From NCBI RefSeq assembly GCF_001815905.1, contig NZ_KV823274.1, positions 1 through 44,118 on the forward strand: a stretch of DNA of 44,118 nt, read 5' to 3'. The notes below the pieces were generated by a model that saw only the letters and a list, made by a program, of their open reading frames with translations, searched no databases and was not told the DNA's origin. Below are positions 17,033 through 25,134 of this stretch, piece by piece. Position numbers and translations under genes: made by a program. Numbering within the stretch: the stretch's first letter is position 1; each line of letters starts with the position of its first letter. Source of the DNA: Brevibacterium sp. HMSC07C04 (lineage in GTDB: Bacteria > Actinomycetota > Actinomycetes > Actinomycetales > Brevibacteriaceae).

Positions 17033-17638
17033 TCAGTCTTCCGTGCGGGCCGGCAGCGTCAGCGGTTTGTAGCTTGGCCGCTGTGCTTCAAAAGCGTCGA
17101 TTGCGTCGGCATCGCGCAGGGTCAGGCTGATGTCGTCGAGGCCTTCCATCAGCCGCCAGCGGGTGAAGTCGTCAATCTGGAACGGCACCGTGACGGTCTC
17201 AGCCGACACGGTCTTCGTTTCGAGGTCTACCGTGACTTCCGCGTTCGGGTTGTTGTCGATGACCTTCCACAGCAGTTCGATGTCGGACTGTTCAAGCTGT
17301 GCTGCGACGAGGCCGTTTTTGCCCGCATTGGACCTGAAGATGTCGGCAAAGCGGCTGGAGAGCACGGCTTTGAACCCGTAGTCTTTCAGCGCCCACGCTG
17401 CGTGTTCGCGGCTGGAGCCCGTCCCGAAGTCCGGCCCGGCGATGAGCACGGATCCGCCCGAGAACGGTTCGCGGTTGAGGATGAACTCAGGATCTTTGCG
17501 CCAGTGGGCAAACAGTGCGTCGTCAAAGCCGGTCTTGGTCACCCGTTTGAGGTAGACCGCCGGGATGATCTGGTCGGTGTCGACGTTCGAGCGGCGCAGC
17601 GGTACGCCGATCCCGGTGTGCTTGGTGATCTTCTTCAC
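17033..17638 (-). CDS. leuD: 3-isopropylmalate dehydratase small subunit
   Basis: Small subunit of isopropylmalate isomerase in leucine synthesis, partner of LeuC. The 201-residue protein has [18 protein letters not shown] near the N-terminus and the swivelling-domain motif [34 protein letters not shown] also matches the family. The start is GTG at 17636-17638 with GGAGG 6 bases upstream. It follows leuC by 12 bases. Confidence 0.96.
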   Translation of the reverse strand: MKKITKHTGIGVPLRRSNVDTDQIIPAVYLKRVTKTGFDDALFAHWRKDPEFILNREPFSGGSVLIAGPDFGTGSSREHAAWALKDYGFKAVLSSRFADIFRSNAGKNGLVAAQLEQSDIELLWKVIDNNPNAEVTVDLETKTVSAETVTVPFQIDDFTRWRLMEGLDDISLTLRDADAIDAFEAQRPSYKPLTLPARTED

Positions 17639-17650
17639 AGCTTTCCTCCC

Positions 17651-19054
17651 TCAGTCCAGATCCGCCGGGCTTGACAGTGTTCCGCGCACCGCGGTCGCGG
17701 CGGCTACGAGCGGGCTCACCAGGTGGGTGCGCCCGCCCTTGCCCTGACGCCCTTCGAAGTTGCGGTTCGAGGTCGATGCACAGCGTTCGCCTTCTGCCAG
17801 CTGATCAGGGTTCATGCCCAGGCACATCGAGCAGCCTGCAAAGCGCCACTCAGCGCCGAAGTCGGTGAACACCTTGTCCAGCCCCTCCTGTTCGGCCTGC
17901 AGGCGGACACGAGCCGAACCGGGCACCACGAGCATCCGAACCTCGGGGTCTTTGGTGCGGCCTCTGATGATGTCGGCGGCACCTCGGAGGTCTTCAATCC
18001 GGGAATTCGTGCACGAGCCCAGGAAGACCGTGTCCACCCGAATGTCCCGCAGCGGTATGCCGGGTGTCAGCCCCATGTATTCGATTGCGCTTTCGGCGGC
18101 GAAGCGCTCGGTTTCGTCAGCAATTTCGGCGGGGTTGGGCACGGAAGCCGACAGCGGCAGGCCCTGCCCGGGGTTGGTGCCCCACGTGACGAACGGTTCG
18201 ATGTCTTGGGCTTCGAGGACGACTTCGGCATCGAAGACGGCGTCGTCATCGGTGCGCAGGGTCTTCCAGTATTCGACGGCTTCATCCCAGTCTTTGCCTT
18301 GTGGAGCGTGCGGGCGGCCCTTGATGTAGTCGAAGGTTGTCTGGTCGGGCGCGACCATTCCTGCGCGAGCACCCGCTTCGATGGACATATTGCAGATGGT
18401 CATGCGCGCTTCCATCGACAGCTTTTCGATGGCCTCACCGCGATATTCGAGGATGTATCCCTGCCCCCCGCCGGTGCCGATCTTGGCGATGATCGCCAGG
18501 ATGATGTCCTTTGCGGTCGATCCTTCCGGCAGTTCGCCGTTGACGGTGATCGCCATGGTCTTGAACGGTTTGAGGGGCAACGTTTGGGTTGCCAGGACGT
18601 GCTCGACTTCCGAGGTGCCGATCCCCATGGCAATCGATCCGAATGCTCCGTGGGTCGAAGTGTGGGAGTCACCGCAGACAACCGTCATTCCCGGCTGGGT
18701 CAGACCGAGCTGGGGTCCGACGACGTGCACGATGCCCTGTTCGGCATCGCCCAGGGAGTGCAGGCGAATGCCGAACTCTTCGGCGTTTGCCCGCAGGGTT
18801 TCGATCTGGGTGCGGCTGGTGGGATCGGCGATCGGCTTGAAGATGTCGAGCGTTGGGGTGTTGTGGTCCTCCGTCGCGATTGTGAGATCGGGACGGCGCA
18901 CGGGGCGTCCGGCCAGGCGAAGGCCTTCAAAGGCCTGCGGCGATGTCACCTCGTGGACAAGGTGGAGGTCAATGTAGATGAGATCGGGGTCTTGGCCCTC
19001 TCCGGCTTTGACCGTGTGGTCATCCCACACTTTTTCCGCAAGCGTCTTGCCCAC
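17651..19054 (-). CDS. leuC: 3-isopropylmalate dehydratase large subunit
   Basis: Catalytic [4Fe-4S] subunit of isopropylmalate isomerase, 467 residues. Iron-sulfur ligands are the Cys in [11 protein letters not shown] (near residue 348) and the CSMC pair (Cys408 and Cys411). [12 protein letters not shown] and TEDHNTPT are the other family marks. I chose GTG at 19052-19054, giving the standard start [19 protein letters not shown] lies 10 bases upstream. A longer frame to 19132 runs across the putative operator and is not conserved in character. The operon leuCD is divergent from the IclR-type regulator. Confidence 0.95.
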   Translation of the reverse strand: MGKTLAEKVWDDHTVKAGEGQDPDLIYIDLHLVHEVTSPQAFEGLRLAGRPVRRPDLTIATEDHNTPTLDIFKPIADPTSRTQIETLRANAEEFGIRLHSLGDAEQGIVHVVGPQLGLTQPGMTVVCGDSHTSTHGAFGSIAMGIGTSEVEHVLATQTLPLKPFKTMAITVNGELPEGSTAKDIILAIIAKIGTGGGQGYILEYRGEAIEKLSMEARMTICNMSIEAGARAGMVAPDQTTFDYIKGRPHAPQGKDWDEAVEYWKTLRTDDDAVFDAEVVLEAQDIEPFVTWGTNPGQGLPLSASVPNPAEIADETERFAAESAIEYMGLTPGIPLRDIRVDTVFLGSCTNSRIEDLRGAADIIRGRTKDPEVRMLVVPGSARVRLQAEQEGLDKVFTDFGAEWRFAGCSMCLGMNPDQLAEGERCASTSNRNFEGRQGKGGRTHLVSPLVAAATAVRGTLSSPADLD

Positions 19055-19111
19055 AGTGCGCGTCCTTTCGCATCGGCTTTCCCTGATGTGGCTTTCACTG
19101 TACGAGCGAAT

Positions 19112-19126
19112 GTCCAAGCATCGGAC
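19112..19126. promoter_or_regulatory. inverted repeat, candidate operator between leuC and the IclR regulator
   Basis: GTCC-N7-GGAC forms a symmetric site in the 107-base intergenic region. LtbR/NdgR-type IclR proteins are known to bind between their own gene and leuC, so this is the best candidate site here. The match to a known consensus was not tested. Confidence 0.4.
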
Positions 19127-19161
19127 TTGCATCTTGAATCCTGAGACGCTTGAATAGTGGC

Positions 19162-19881
19162 ATGAGCAGTCAATCCGGAAGCGGCGTCGGTGTTATAGAC
19201 AAAGCATCGGCCGTTCTAGCCGCACTCGAAGCCGGGCCCGCCTCGCTGGCAGAACTTGTTGCGCTCACAGGGCTCGCCCGCCCGACAGCGCACCGCCTGG
19301 CAGTCGCGCTGGAATACCACCGTTTTGTCGGCCGCGACCTCCAGGGTCGGTTCATCCTAGGCCCCCGCCTGACCGAACTTTCTTCAGCCGCCGGCGAAGA
19401 CCGCCTGCTGGCTGCAGCCGGGCCGATCCTCGCCCAGCTGCGCGACCGCACGGGCGAATCAGCTCAGCTGTTTCGCCGTCAGGGCGATCTGCGCCTGTGT
19501 GTTGCCGCTGTTGAGCGCCCCGTCGGTCTGCGCGACTCGGTTCCGGTTGGAGCGACCCTGTCGATGCGCGCCGGCTCTGCCGCCCAGGTGTTGCTCGCGT
19601 GGGAAGAACCCGACCGCCTGCACTCCGGTCTGCGCGGGGCGCGCTTTTCTGCCACCATGCTCTCCGGTGTTCGCCGGCGCGGCTGGGCGCAGTCGATTGC
19701 CGAACGCGAACGAGGTGTCGCCTCCGTTTCCGCGCCCGTCCGGGGGCCGTCAAACCGGGTTGTTGCCGCAGTGTCGATTTCCGGTCCGGTTGACCGTCTG
19801 ACGCGCCAGCCCGGTCGTCTGCACGCACAGTCTGTTGTTGAAGCTGCGCGCGCACTGACAGAAGCTCTCAACCGCGCCTGA
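19162..19881 (+). CDS. ndgR: IclR-family regulator, NdgR/LtbR type
   Basis: Transcription regulator of 239 residues with an N-terminal winged helix ([20 protein letters not shown], then [16 protein letters not shown] as the recognition helix). A C-terminal IclR effector domain follows from about residue 80 ([12 protein letters not shown] through [12 protein letters not shown]). Divergence from leuCD is diagnostic for the NdgR/LtbR group, which controls leucine and related amino-acid genes. I chose ATG at 19162 over an upstream TTG at 19150; neither has a strong Shine-Dalgarno sequence. Confidence 0.88.
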   Translation: MSSQSGSGVGVIDKASAVLAALEAGPASLAELVALTGLARPTAHRLAVALEYHRFVGRDLQGRFILGPRLTELSSAAGEDRLLAAAGPILAQLRDRTGESAQLFRRQGDLRLCVAAVERPVGLRDSVPVGATLSMRAGSAAQVLLAWEEPDRLHSGLRGARFSATMLSGVRRRGWAQSIAERERGVASVSAPVRGPSNRVVAAVSISGPVDRLTRQPGRLHAQSVVEAARALTEALNRA

Positions 19882-19937
19882 GCTTGGCGGGCGATACTGC
19901 TGATTCGGCAGTAAACAGAGGCGAACCGAGCCCTGGG

Positions 19938-19960
19938 TTCAAGGGGTCGTTGCAACACCT
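19938..19960 (+). repeat. IS30 left inverted repeat
   Basis: Matches the reverse complement of 21167-21189 at 21 of 23 positions, ending in the shared GTTGCAACACCT core. Confidence 0.85.
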
Positions 19961-19979
19961 CTGGTCAGAAGAGGTTTTG
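19953..19979 (+). other. hairpin covering the transposase ribosome-binding site
   Basis: ACCTCT (19957-19962) pairs with AGAGGT (19970-19975) around a 7-base loop. After one mismatch the stem extends by three more pairs. The AGAGG strand is the likely Shine-Dalgarno sequence for the GTG at 19983, so the folded RNA would hide it. Confidence 0.5.
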
Positions 19980-19982
19980 GTT

Positions 19983-21188
19983 GTGCCTAGGTATCGGTTG
20001 CCGGTGGAAAAAGAGGCTGAGTTTTGGGATTGGGTGCGTGAAGGGAAGGTTCCTGATGCGGTTCCTGCGTTGATTGGCGTGTCAACGGGGTCGTGTTTTC
20101 GGTGGTTGGCTGATCGTGGTGGTGTGAAACCACCAGTGGGATATGGACGTTCGAAACGGTATTTGACGTTTGCTGAGCGTGAAGAGATCGCTGTGTGCAA
20201 CGCGGAGGGGCTTAGCGTGCGTGCTATCGCGACGTTGTTGGGGCGCAGTCCTTCGACGATCAGTCGTGAACTGCGTCGTGCTCCGCGTAATCCGAATAAT
20301 GTCAGGCCTAGTAGGCCGTCGTATCGGGCAGGGGCAGCGCAGGAAGATGCGGACCTGAAGCGCAAGCGGGCCAGGGGTGGCAAACTTGCCTGTAATGAGC
20401 GGCTGCGTCGTGAAGTGCAGGAACGGTTGAATAAGAACCATTCGCCTGAACAGATCAGCTGCCGTTTGCGTGCAGACTTTCCCGATCAGCCGGAGATGTG
20501 GGTGTCACACGAAACGATTTACAAAGCCCTCTACGTCCAAGGCCGGGGTGAGCTCAAACGCGAACTGGTACGCCATCTGCGTACCGGCAGAAGCCTGCGC
20601 AAACCCCGCAGAACCACAGACAAACGCCCAGGCCGCATACCGGGGATGGTCAACATTTCCAAGCGCCCGAAGGAAGCCACAGGCCGTGCTGTGCCCGGAC
20701 ACTGGGAAGGGGACCTGATCCTAGGCAAAGCAGGAACCGGTTCTGCCATCGGCACCCTGGTCGAGCGAGCCAGCCGGTTCACCCTGCTGCTGCACTTTCC
20801 CGGTAAACACACCGCCCAGGAAGTCGCTGATGCCATGATCACCAAGATCCACCAGCTGCCGGAGCAGCTGCGCATGTCCTTGACCTGGGATCAAGGAAGA
20901 GAAATGGCTCAACACGAACGCATCACCGATGAAACCGGTATGGAGATCTACTTCTGTGACCCGCACTCACCCTGGCAGCGCGGCACCAACGAAAACACCA
21001 ACGGACTACTGCGCCAGTACTTCCCCAAAAGCACCGACCTGAGCCAATGGGGACCGGGATACCTCGATACAGTCGCAGCCGAACTCAACAGCCGACCCCG
21101 AAAAACCCTCGAATGGGAAACCCCAGCCGAACGACTCGTTAAACTACTCAACCAAGACAACACACCAGGTGTTGCAACCACCACTTGA
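19983..21188 (+). CDS. IS30-family transposase
   Basis: DDE transposase of 401 residues. An N-terminal helix-turn-helix (YLTFAEREEIAVCNAEG, then LLGRSPSTISRELRR) is followed by the catalytic core. Catalytic residues are Asp244 in GHWEGDLI, Asp303 in TWDQG and Glu337 in GTNENTNG. The spacing D-58-D-33-E is right for IS30. The start is GTG at 19983, eight bases after AGAGG and inside the left repeat boundary; upstream in-frame ATG codons lie outside the element. The stop codon is embedded in the right inverted repeat. Confidence 0.93.
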   Translation: MPRYRLPVEKEAEFWDWVREGKVPDAVPALIGVSTGSCFRWLADRGGVKPPVGYGRSKRYLTFAEREEIAVCNAEGLSVRAIATLLGRSPSTISRELRRAPRNPNNVRPSRPSYRAGAAQEDADLKRKRARGGKLACNERLRREVQERLNKNHSPEQISCRLRADFPDQPEMWVSHETIYKALYVQGRGELKRELVRHLRTGRSLRKPRRTTDKRPGRIPGMVNISKRPKEATGRAVPGHWEGDLILGKAGTGSAIGTLVERASRFTLLLHFPGKHTAQEVADAMITKIHQLPEQLRMSLTWDQGREMAQHERITDETGMEIYFCDPHSPWQRGTNENTNGLLRQYFPKSTDLSQWGPGYLDTVAAELNSRPRKTLEWETPAERLVKLLNQDNTPGVATTT

Positions 21189-21189
21189 A
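21167..21189 (-). repeat. IS30 right inverted repeat
   Basis: Partner of the left repeat at 19938-19960. It contains the transposase stop codon (21186-21188). Confidence 0.85.
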
Positions 21190-21270
21190 TCCACCAGCGT
21201 TTTTGCCTCAATATTCCACCTAGCCAGCAGAATCGCCCTCCCGGTGACAAAGCCGCGCTCTGGAAAGCAG

Positions 21271-21298
21271 AAAGCCCCAGCCGACTGGCTGGGGCTTT
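21271..21298 (-). terminator. terminator after tRNA-Glu
   Basis: AAAGCCCCAGCC and GGCTGGGGCTTT form a perfect 12-bp stem with a 4-base loop, 9 bases beyond the tRNA-Glu 3' end. It could also stop transcription leaving the IS30 element from the other side. The stretch 21190-21270 shows nothing else. Confidence 0.8.
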
Positions 21299-21307
21299 CG
21301 CCTTTTG

Positions 21308-21380
21308 CACCCCCGAGCAGGTTCGAACTGCCGTTTCCGCCTTGAGAGGGCGGTGTCCTGGACCGCTAGACGACGGGGGC
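21308..21380 (-). tRNA. tRNA-Glu (anticodon CTC)
   Basis: A 73-base cloverleaf. The acceptor stem GCCCCCG pairs with CGGGGGT (first pair G-U, as often in actinobacterial tRNA-Glu). The anticodon stem CCGCC/GGCGG encloses the loop CTCTCAA, giving anticodon CTC for GAG codons. The T-arm contains GTTCGAA. The 3' CCA is not encoded. It lies 27 bases after tRNA-Gln, probably on the same transcript. Confidence 0.95.
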
Positions 21381-21407
21381 AAGACTGTTGAATTCTATGA
21401 AGGTTGG

Positions 21408-21479
21408 CTGGGGTACCAGGACTCGAACCTAGACTAAATGAACCAGAATCACTCGTGCTGCCAATTACACCATACCCCA
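21408..21479 (-). tRNA. tRNA-Gln (anticodon CTG)
   Basis: A 72-base cloverleaf starting TGGGGTA and closing TACCCCA plus discriminator G. The anticodon loop TTCTGGT gives CTG for CAG codons. The T-arm has GTTCGAG. CCA is not encoded. It is placed just downstream of gltX and the aminopeptidase gene, followed by tRNA-Glu. Confidence 0.95.
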
Positions 21480-21487
21480 ATGAGCTG

Positions 21488-21501
21488 GCGGGAATTCCCG
21501 C
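21488..21501 (-). other. 14-bp palindrome in the tRNA leader
   Basis: GCGGGAATTCCCGC is perfectly symmetric and would form a 5-bp hairpin with an AATT loop between the predicted transcript start and tRNA-Gln. It may guide processing of the precursor. Confidence 0.4.
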
Positions 21502-21517
21502 TCGGCAACAGAAGTAA

Positions 21518-21547
21518 ACTCTACATCATTGCCGGGCAGGAATGCAA
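21518..21547 (-). promoter_or_regulatory. promoter for tRNA-Gln and tRNA-Glu
   Basis: On the minus strand TTGCAT (21542-21547) and TAGAGT (21518-21523) are 18 bases apart. It lies between the aminopeptidase stop and the tRNA genes, so the tRNAs can be made independently of gltX. The transcript start would be near 21511. Confidence 0.55.
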
Positions 21548-21555
21548 AACCCAGC

Positions 21556-22809
21556 TCAGGCTTGCGCGTTCAGCCCCTGCAGGAGCCCGCCCAGCCTCCG
21601 CAGAACCTCGCCCCCAGAAGCGGCCAGACCGTTGTGCTCATAGGCATCGGTCTCCCACACTTCACAGTTGGCGAGCATCCTGGCCGTCTCCAGAGACATA
21701 TCGCGGGGCACAAAGGCGTCGTGCGTGTAGACCGCGGCCGCGGTCGGAACCGATGCCGCACGCAGCTTCTCGACATCCCACATGACAGGCCAGTCCCGTT
21801 CAGCGAGCGCCTGTGCAACGTCGTCCCACACGGCCAGTGGACCCGTGCGGAAGAGCTCGGGGTCCACGTGTTCACCCGACAGCCACAGCGGATCATCGGC
21901 AACTTCGGCCGGGCGTGCGCGCAGAGCAGCCCAGGCGGTCTTAGCGCCGCTTGCCCAGCAGGTTTCGTGGAAGGCTGCGTACAGCGGATTGCGCGCACTG
22001 AACGGCAGCGAGGCCTGAAGGTCGTGCCCCAGGGCTGCCGAATCGATGTCGTGCTCCAACAGGAAGCGCAGCTGCTGATCTCCGCCGCTGGCACCCAGCA
22101 GGAGTCCGAGCGAACGGACGTGGGCCTCTGCGGCGACAGTGCCGTCCGGCAGGGCTATGCCGTCGGTGACAGCACGGGCGTGAAGCCTCTTCATGGCGTC
22201 AGCCGCACCGGGATACTCCGCAAAGAACTTCTGTGATTTCTCGCGCATAATCTGCCACGTACGGGCGTATGCAATCGCCGGATCGGGGTCGGCGCCGGGC
22301 TGTGGAACACGGGTCAGTCCCCCGGTGATACGCGCACTCAGCAGAGATTCGGGGTGTTCGGCCAGGTATCGCAGCGAGGTGAATCCGCCGAACGACTGAC
22401 CGAGGATCGCCCACTGCTCCACCCCGAGAGCCCGGCGGACGGCTTCTGCGTCCTCAACGATCGCATCGGCCCTGTAGAAGCTCATGCGTTCAGCGACCGC
22501 TTCGGGATCCTGTGCTCCCCCAGTGCCGACAAACCGGCCGTCCACCCAGCCGATTGGCGAAGACAGCCCGGTGCCGCGCTGATCGAGCATGACCACCCGG
22601 TGGGTTTTCAGTGCTTCTGGCAGCCACGAGGGGCTGTTCACTGTCGGTCGGAAAGCCTCAACACCGGGCCCGCCCTGCAGGTAGAGCAGATACGGCTTGC
22701 TGTCGCTGTCGGCAGTGCCCACGATGCGCGCGTAGACCTCGATTGTTCCGGGTGTGTCCCCAAAGTGATCGAGGGGAACCTCAATGCGCAGGTCTTCGCA
22801 TTTCAGCAC
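21556..22809 (-). CDS. prolyl aminopeptidase, alpha/beta-hydrolase (family S33)
   Basis: Cytoplasmic peptidase of 417 residues that would release N-terminal proline. It has the GGPG oxyanion motif (residues 46-49), VVMLDQRGTGLS, and the nucleophile elbow GQSFGG with Ser139. The probable catalytic His392 lies in YEHNG, and an Asp in THDAFVPRD. The start is GTG at 22807-22809, six bases after the gltX stop, with GGAGGG about 10 bases upstream inside gltX. No signal peptide is visible. Exact substrate preference within S33 is not certain. Confidence 0.87.
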   Translation of the reverse strand: MLKCEDLRIEVPLDHFGDTPGTIEVYARIVGTADSDSKPYLLYLQGGPGVEAFRPTVNSPSWLPEALKTHRVVMLDQRGTGLSSPIGWVDGRFVGTGGAQDPEAVAERMSFYRADAIVEDAEAVRRALGVEQWAILGQSFGGFTSLRYLAEHPESLLSARITGGLTRVPQPGADPDPAIAYARTWQIMREKSQKFFAEYPGAADAMKRLHARAVTDGIALPDGTVAAEAHVRSLGLLLGASGGDQQLRFLLEHDIDSAALGHDLQASLPFSARNPLYAAFHETCWASGAKTAWAALRARPAEVADDPLWLSGEHVDPELFRTGPLAVWDDVAQALAERDWPVMWDVEKLRAASVPTAAAVYTHDAFVPRDMSLETARMLANCEVWETDAYEHNGLAASGGEVLRRLGGLLQGLNAQA

Positions 22810-22815
22810 AGTGAT

Positions 22816-24288
22816 TCAGCCCTCCAGGTGGTTGAGAAGGCCGCGCAGACGGCCCATCGTGACGTCCTTGCCGAGGATTTCCATCGACTCGAACAGCGGT
22901 GGGGAGATCCGCCTGCCCGACAGCGCAGTGCGCAGCGGGCCGAAGGCAAAGCGCGGTTTGATTTCCATTTCCTCAACGAGCTTCGTCTTAAGAACCGCCT
23001 GCAGCGTTTCCGCCGTGAAGTCCTCCAGCGGGTCCAACACCTCGATGGAGGCACGCAGAACCTCGGGCGCGGTTTCGCGCAGGGTCTTCAGCCCGTCTTC
23101 GTGGAGTTCGAACTTATCTTCGTCTACAAACAGGAAGCTCATGAGGTCTGGAGCTTCGCTCAGCAGGTTCATGCGGGTCTGAACGAGAGGCACGGCCTGG
23201 CGCAGCACCTCGAGCTGACGTTCGGTGGGCTCAGCGTCAATCAGCCCGGCATTCTGCAGGAACGGCAGGAGCCTGCGGCCGAAGTCGTCTTCGTCGAGCA
23301 TGCGGATGTGGTCGGCGTTGATGGCCGTGGCCTTCTTCACATCAAAGCGGGCCGGGTTGGGCAGAACGTCGTGGATGTCGAAGGCCTGCAGCATTTCTTC
23401 GACCGTGAAGACATCGCGGTCGGCAGCAATCGACCAGCCCAGCAGAGCCAGGTAGTTGATGAACCCTTCGGGAATGAAGCCGTTGTCGCGGTGGTGGAAC
23501 AGGTTCGATTCGGGGTCGCGCTTCGACAGCTTCTTGTTGCCCTCGCCCATCACATAGGGCAGGTGGCCGAACTCGGGGGTGAATTCAGCAATGCCGATGT
23601 CCTTGAGCGCTTCGTACAGCACAATCTGACGAGGTGTCGAGGACAGGAGGTCTTCTCCGCGCAGCACGTGGGTGATCCCCATGAGTGCGTCGTCAACCGG
23701 GTTGACGAGCGTGTACAGCGGCTGGCCGTTGGCGCGCACAACCACAAAGTCCGGAACTGAGCCCGCCTTGAAGGTGATTTCTCCGCGCACCACGTCGGTG
23801 AACGTGATGTCCTCATCCGGCATGCGCACGCGCAGCACGGGTTCGCGTCCCTCTGCGCGGAAGGCGGCCTTCTGTTCTTCTGTGAGGTCGCGGTCGTAGC
23901 CGTCGTAGCCCAGTTTGGGATCGCGCCCGGCTGCGCGGTGGCGCGCTTCGGTTTCCTCCGGGGTGGAGAACGATTCGTACAGGTGGCCTGCGTCTTTGAG
24001 TTTCTGGATGACGTCCTGGTAGATCTCACCGCGCTGGGACTGGCGGTAGGGGCCGTGGGGGCCGCCGACGTCAATGCCCTCATCCCAGTCCAGTCCCAGC
24101 CAGTTCATCGCTTCGATGATCTGCTGGTAGGACTCTTCGGAGTCGCGGGCGGCATCGGTGTCTTCGATGCGGAAGACGAATGTGCCGCCGGTGTGGCGGG
24201 CATACGCCCAGTTGAACAGTGCGGTGCGCACCATCCCGACGTGCGGGGTTCCGGTAGGCGAAGGGCAGAAGCGAACTCGTACGCTCAC
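22816..24288 (-). CDS. gltX: glutamate--tRNA ligase, probably non-discriminating
   Basis: Class I aminoacyl-tRNA synthetase of 490 residues. It starts [15 protein letters not shown], with HVGM (residues 16-19) in place of HIGH. It has RIEDTD and [10 protein letters not shown], and KLSKRD near residue 253 as the KMSKS loop. The start is GTG at 24286-24288 with AAGGA about 6 bases upstream. tRNA-Gln and tRNA-Glu lie directly downstream. Most actinobacteria lack GlnRS and make Gln-tRNA by GluRS plus GatCAB, so this enzyme probably charges both tRNAs; that is inference. Confidence 0.95.
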   Translation of the reverse strand: MSVRVRFCPSPTGTPHVGMVRTALFNWAYARHTGGTFVFRIEDTDAARDSEESYQQIIEAMNWLGLDWDEGIDVGGPHGPYRQSQRGEIYQDVIQKLKDAGHLYESFSTPEETEARHRAAGRDPKLGYDGYDRDLTEEQKAAFRAEGREPVLRVRMPDEDITFTDVVRGEITFKAGSVPDFVVVRANGQPLYTLVNPVDDALMGITHVLRGEDLLSSTPRQIVLYEALKDIGIAEFTPEFGHLPYVMGEGNKKLSKRDPESNLFHHRDNGFIPEGFINYLALLGWSIAADRDVFTVEEMLQAFDIHDVLPNPARFDVKKATAINADHIRMLDEDDFGRRLLPFLQNAGLIDAEPTERQLEVLRQAVPLVQTRMNLLSEAPDLMSFLFVDEDKFELHEDGLKTLRETAPEVLRASIEVLDPLEDFTAETLQAVLKTKLVEEMEIKPRFAFGPLRTALSGRRISPPLFESMEILGKDVTMGRLRGLLNHLEG

Positions 24289-24306
24289 GTTTTTCCTTTT
24301 CTTGTT

Positions 24307-25116
24307 TCAGGCGTCCATGGCTGGGTTGGACAGCAGTCCCAGCCCTTCGACTGCGATGTTCATGCGCTGGCCGGCTTCGACTTTTCCAACACCGGCCGGT
24401 GTGCCGGTGAGGATGATGTCTCCGGGCAGCAGCGTGATGGTCTCGGTAATGGATTCGATGAGTGCGGGGACGTCGAACACCATGTCTGCCGTGGTGCCGT
24501 CTTGGCGCAGTTGACCATCGACCCACGAGCGCACTCTGAGGTCTTCCGTGTCGAGCTCGGTTTCGATCCAAGGTCCCAACGGGGTCGAGGTGTCAAAGCC
24601 CTTCGCGCGGGCCCACTGCAGATCGGTTTTCTGCAGGTCGCGCAGCGTGACGTCGTTGGCCACCGTGTAGCCGAGCACGTGTTTGAGTGCGTCTTCGCGG
24701 CGGACCTGCTTGGCCACGCGGGAGATGATGACGGCCAGTTCGGCCTCGTAGGACACCTCTTCGGACACTGCGGGCAGGCGGACGGGTTCATTCGGCCCGA
24801 CCACGGCGGTGTTGGGAATAAAGAAGTACTGCGGGCTTGCGGGAACTTCGTTGCCGAGTTCCCGGGCGTGGTCGGCGTAGTTGCGGCCGACGGCGATGAT
24901 TTTCGAGCGCGGGATGATGGGGGCGACCAGGCGCACGTCCGCGTACGGCAGGCGTTCGCCGGTGGACCCAGCGGGGCTGAAGAAGGGGTCTCCTGACAGG
25001 ACCGCGATTTCCAGGCCCGATGTGTCGAAAGTGCCGTCGTCTGCGGGTTCGGGAACCTGGCCTTCGAGCACCCCGTAGGTGGGTTCGTCGTTGTGGACAA
25101 ATCTGACAATGCGCAT
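24307..25116 (-). CDS. fumarylacetoacetate hydrolase-family enzyme
   Basis: The 269-residue protein has the FAH fold. IIAVGRNYADHARELG and EVSYEAELAVII carry metal-binding Glu residues. GYTVANDVTLRDLQ and the C-terminal LLPGDIILTGTPAGVG also match. Members hydrolyse or decarboxylate oxaloacetate, acylpyruvates or related diketo acids; the substrate here is unknown. I chose ATG at 25114-25116, where the conserved RIVRFVH start appears. Longer reading upstream crosses the divergent hrpB gene. It precedes gltX by 18 bases. Confidence 0.9.
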   Translation of the reverse strand: MRIVRFVHNDEPTYGVLEGQVPEPADDGTFDTSGLEIAVLSGDPFFSPAGSTGERLPYADVRLVAPIIPRSKIIAVGRNYADHARELGNEVPASPQYFFIPNTAVVGPNEPVRLPAVSEEVSYEAELAVIISRVAKQVRREDALKHVLGYTVANDVTLRDLQKTDLQWARAKGFDTSTPLGPWIETELDTEDLRVRSWVDGQLRQDGTTADMVFDVPALIESITETITLLPGDIILTGTPAGVGKVEAGQRMNIAVEGLGLLSNPAMDA

Positions 25117-25122
25117 GCCCCT

Positions 25123-25129
25123 TAGTCTA
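25123..25129. promoter_or_regulatory. symmetric -10 element serving both divergent genes
   Basis: The 18-base gap between the FAH gene and hrpB contains TAGTCTA. It reads TAGTCT on the plus strand (6 bases before the hrpB GTG) and TAGACT on the minus strand (7 bases before the FAH ATG). Both fit actinobacterial -10 TANNNT at leaderless spacing. The FAH start also has AGGGG near it, so that transcript may not be strictly leaderless. Confidence 0.5.
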
Positions 25130-25134
25130 CTGGG

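Larger units (their letters stand above)
19935..21192 (+). mobile_element. IS30-family insertion sequence
   Basis: A single-transposase element bounded by imperfect inverted repeats. It sits between the intact end of the IclR gene and the tRNA-Glu terminator, so no recognisable gene is broken. Repeat identity extends reliably over 19938-19960 and 21167-21189; outer bases GGG/TCC could belong to the element or the flank. I could not see a convincing short target duplication. The transposase is full length, so the copy may be active. Confidence 0.85.

Noticed and set aside
17723..19144. 473-codon plus-strand frame opposite leuC
   Set aside because: leuC has all iron-sulfur motifs; the opposite frame has no domain and runs through the leuC-ndgR control region.
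19055..19161. leader-peptide attenuator or T-box before leuC
   Set aside because: The gap is short, with no run of leucine codons, no specifier-type structure and no terminator hairpin; control by the adjacent regulator is simpler.
19884..19982. transposase starting at an ATG-type codon at 19884
   Set aside because: That start lies outside the left inverted repeat and the added residues belong to flanking DNA; GTG at 19983 has a Shine-Dalgarno sequence.
19931..21196. target-site duplication around the IS30 element
   Set aside because: The bases just outside either possible boundary do not match as a 2-4 bp direct repeat, so none is claimed.
22354..23760. 468-codon plus-strand frame opposite gltX and the aminopeptidase gene
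   Set aside because: It spans two real genes and has no recognisable domain or start context.
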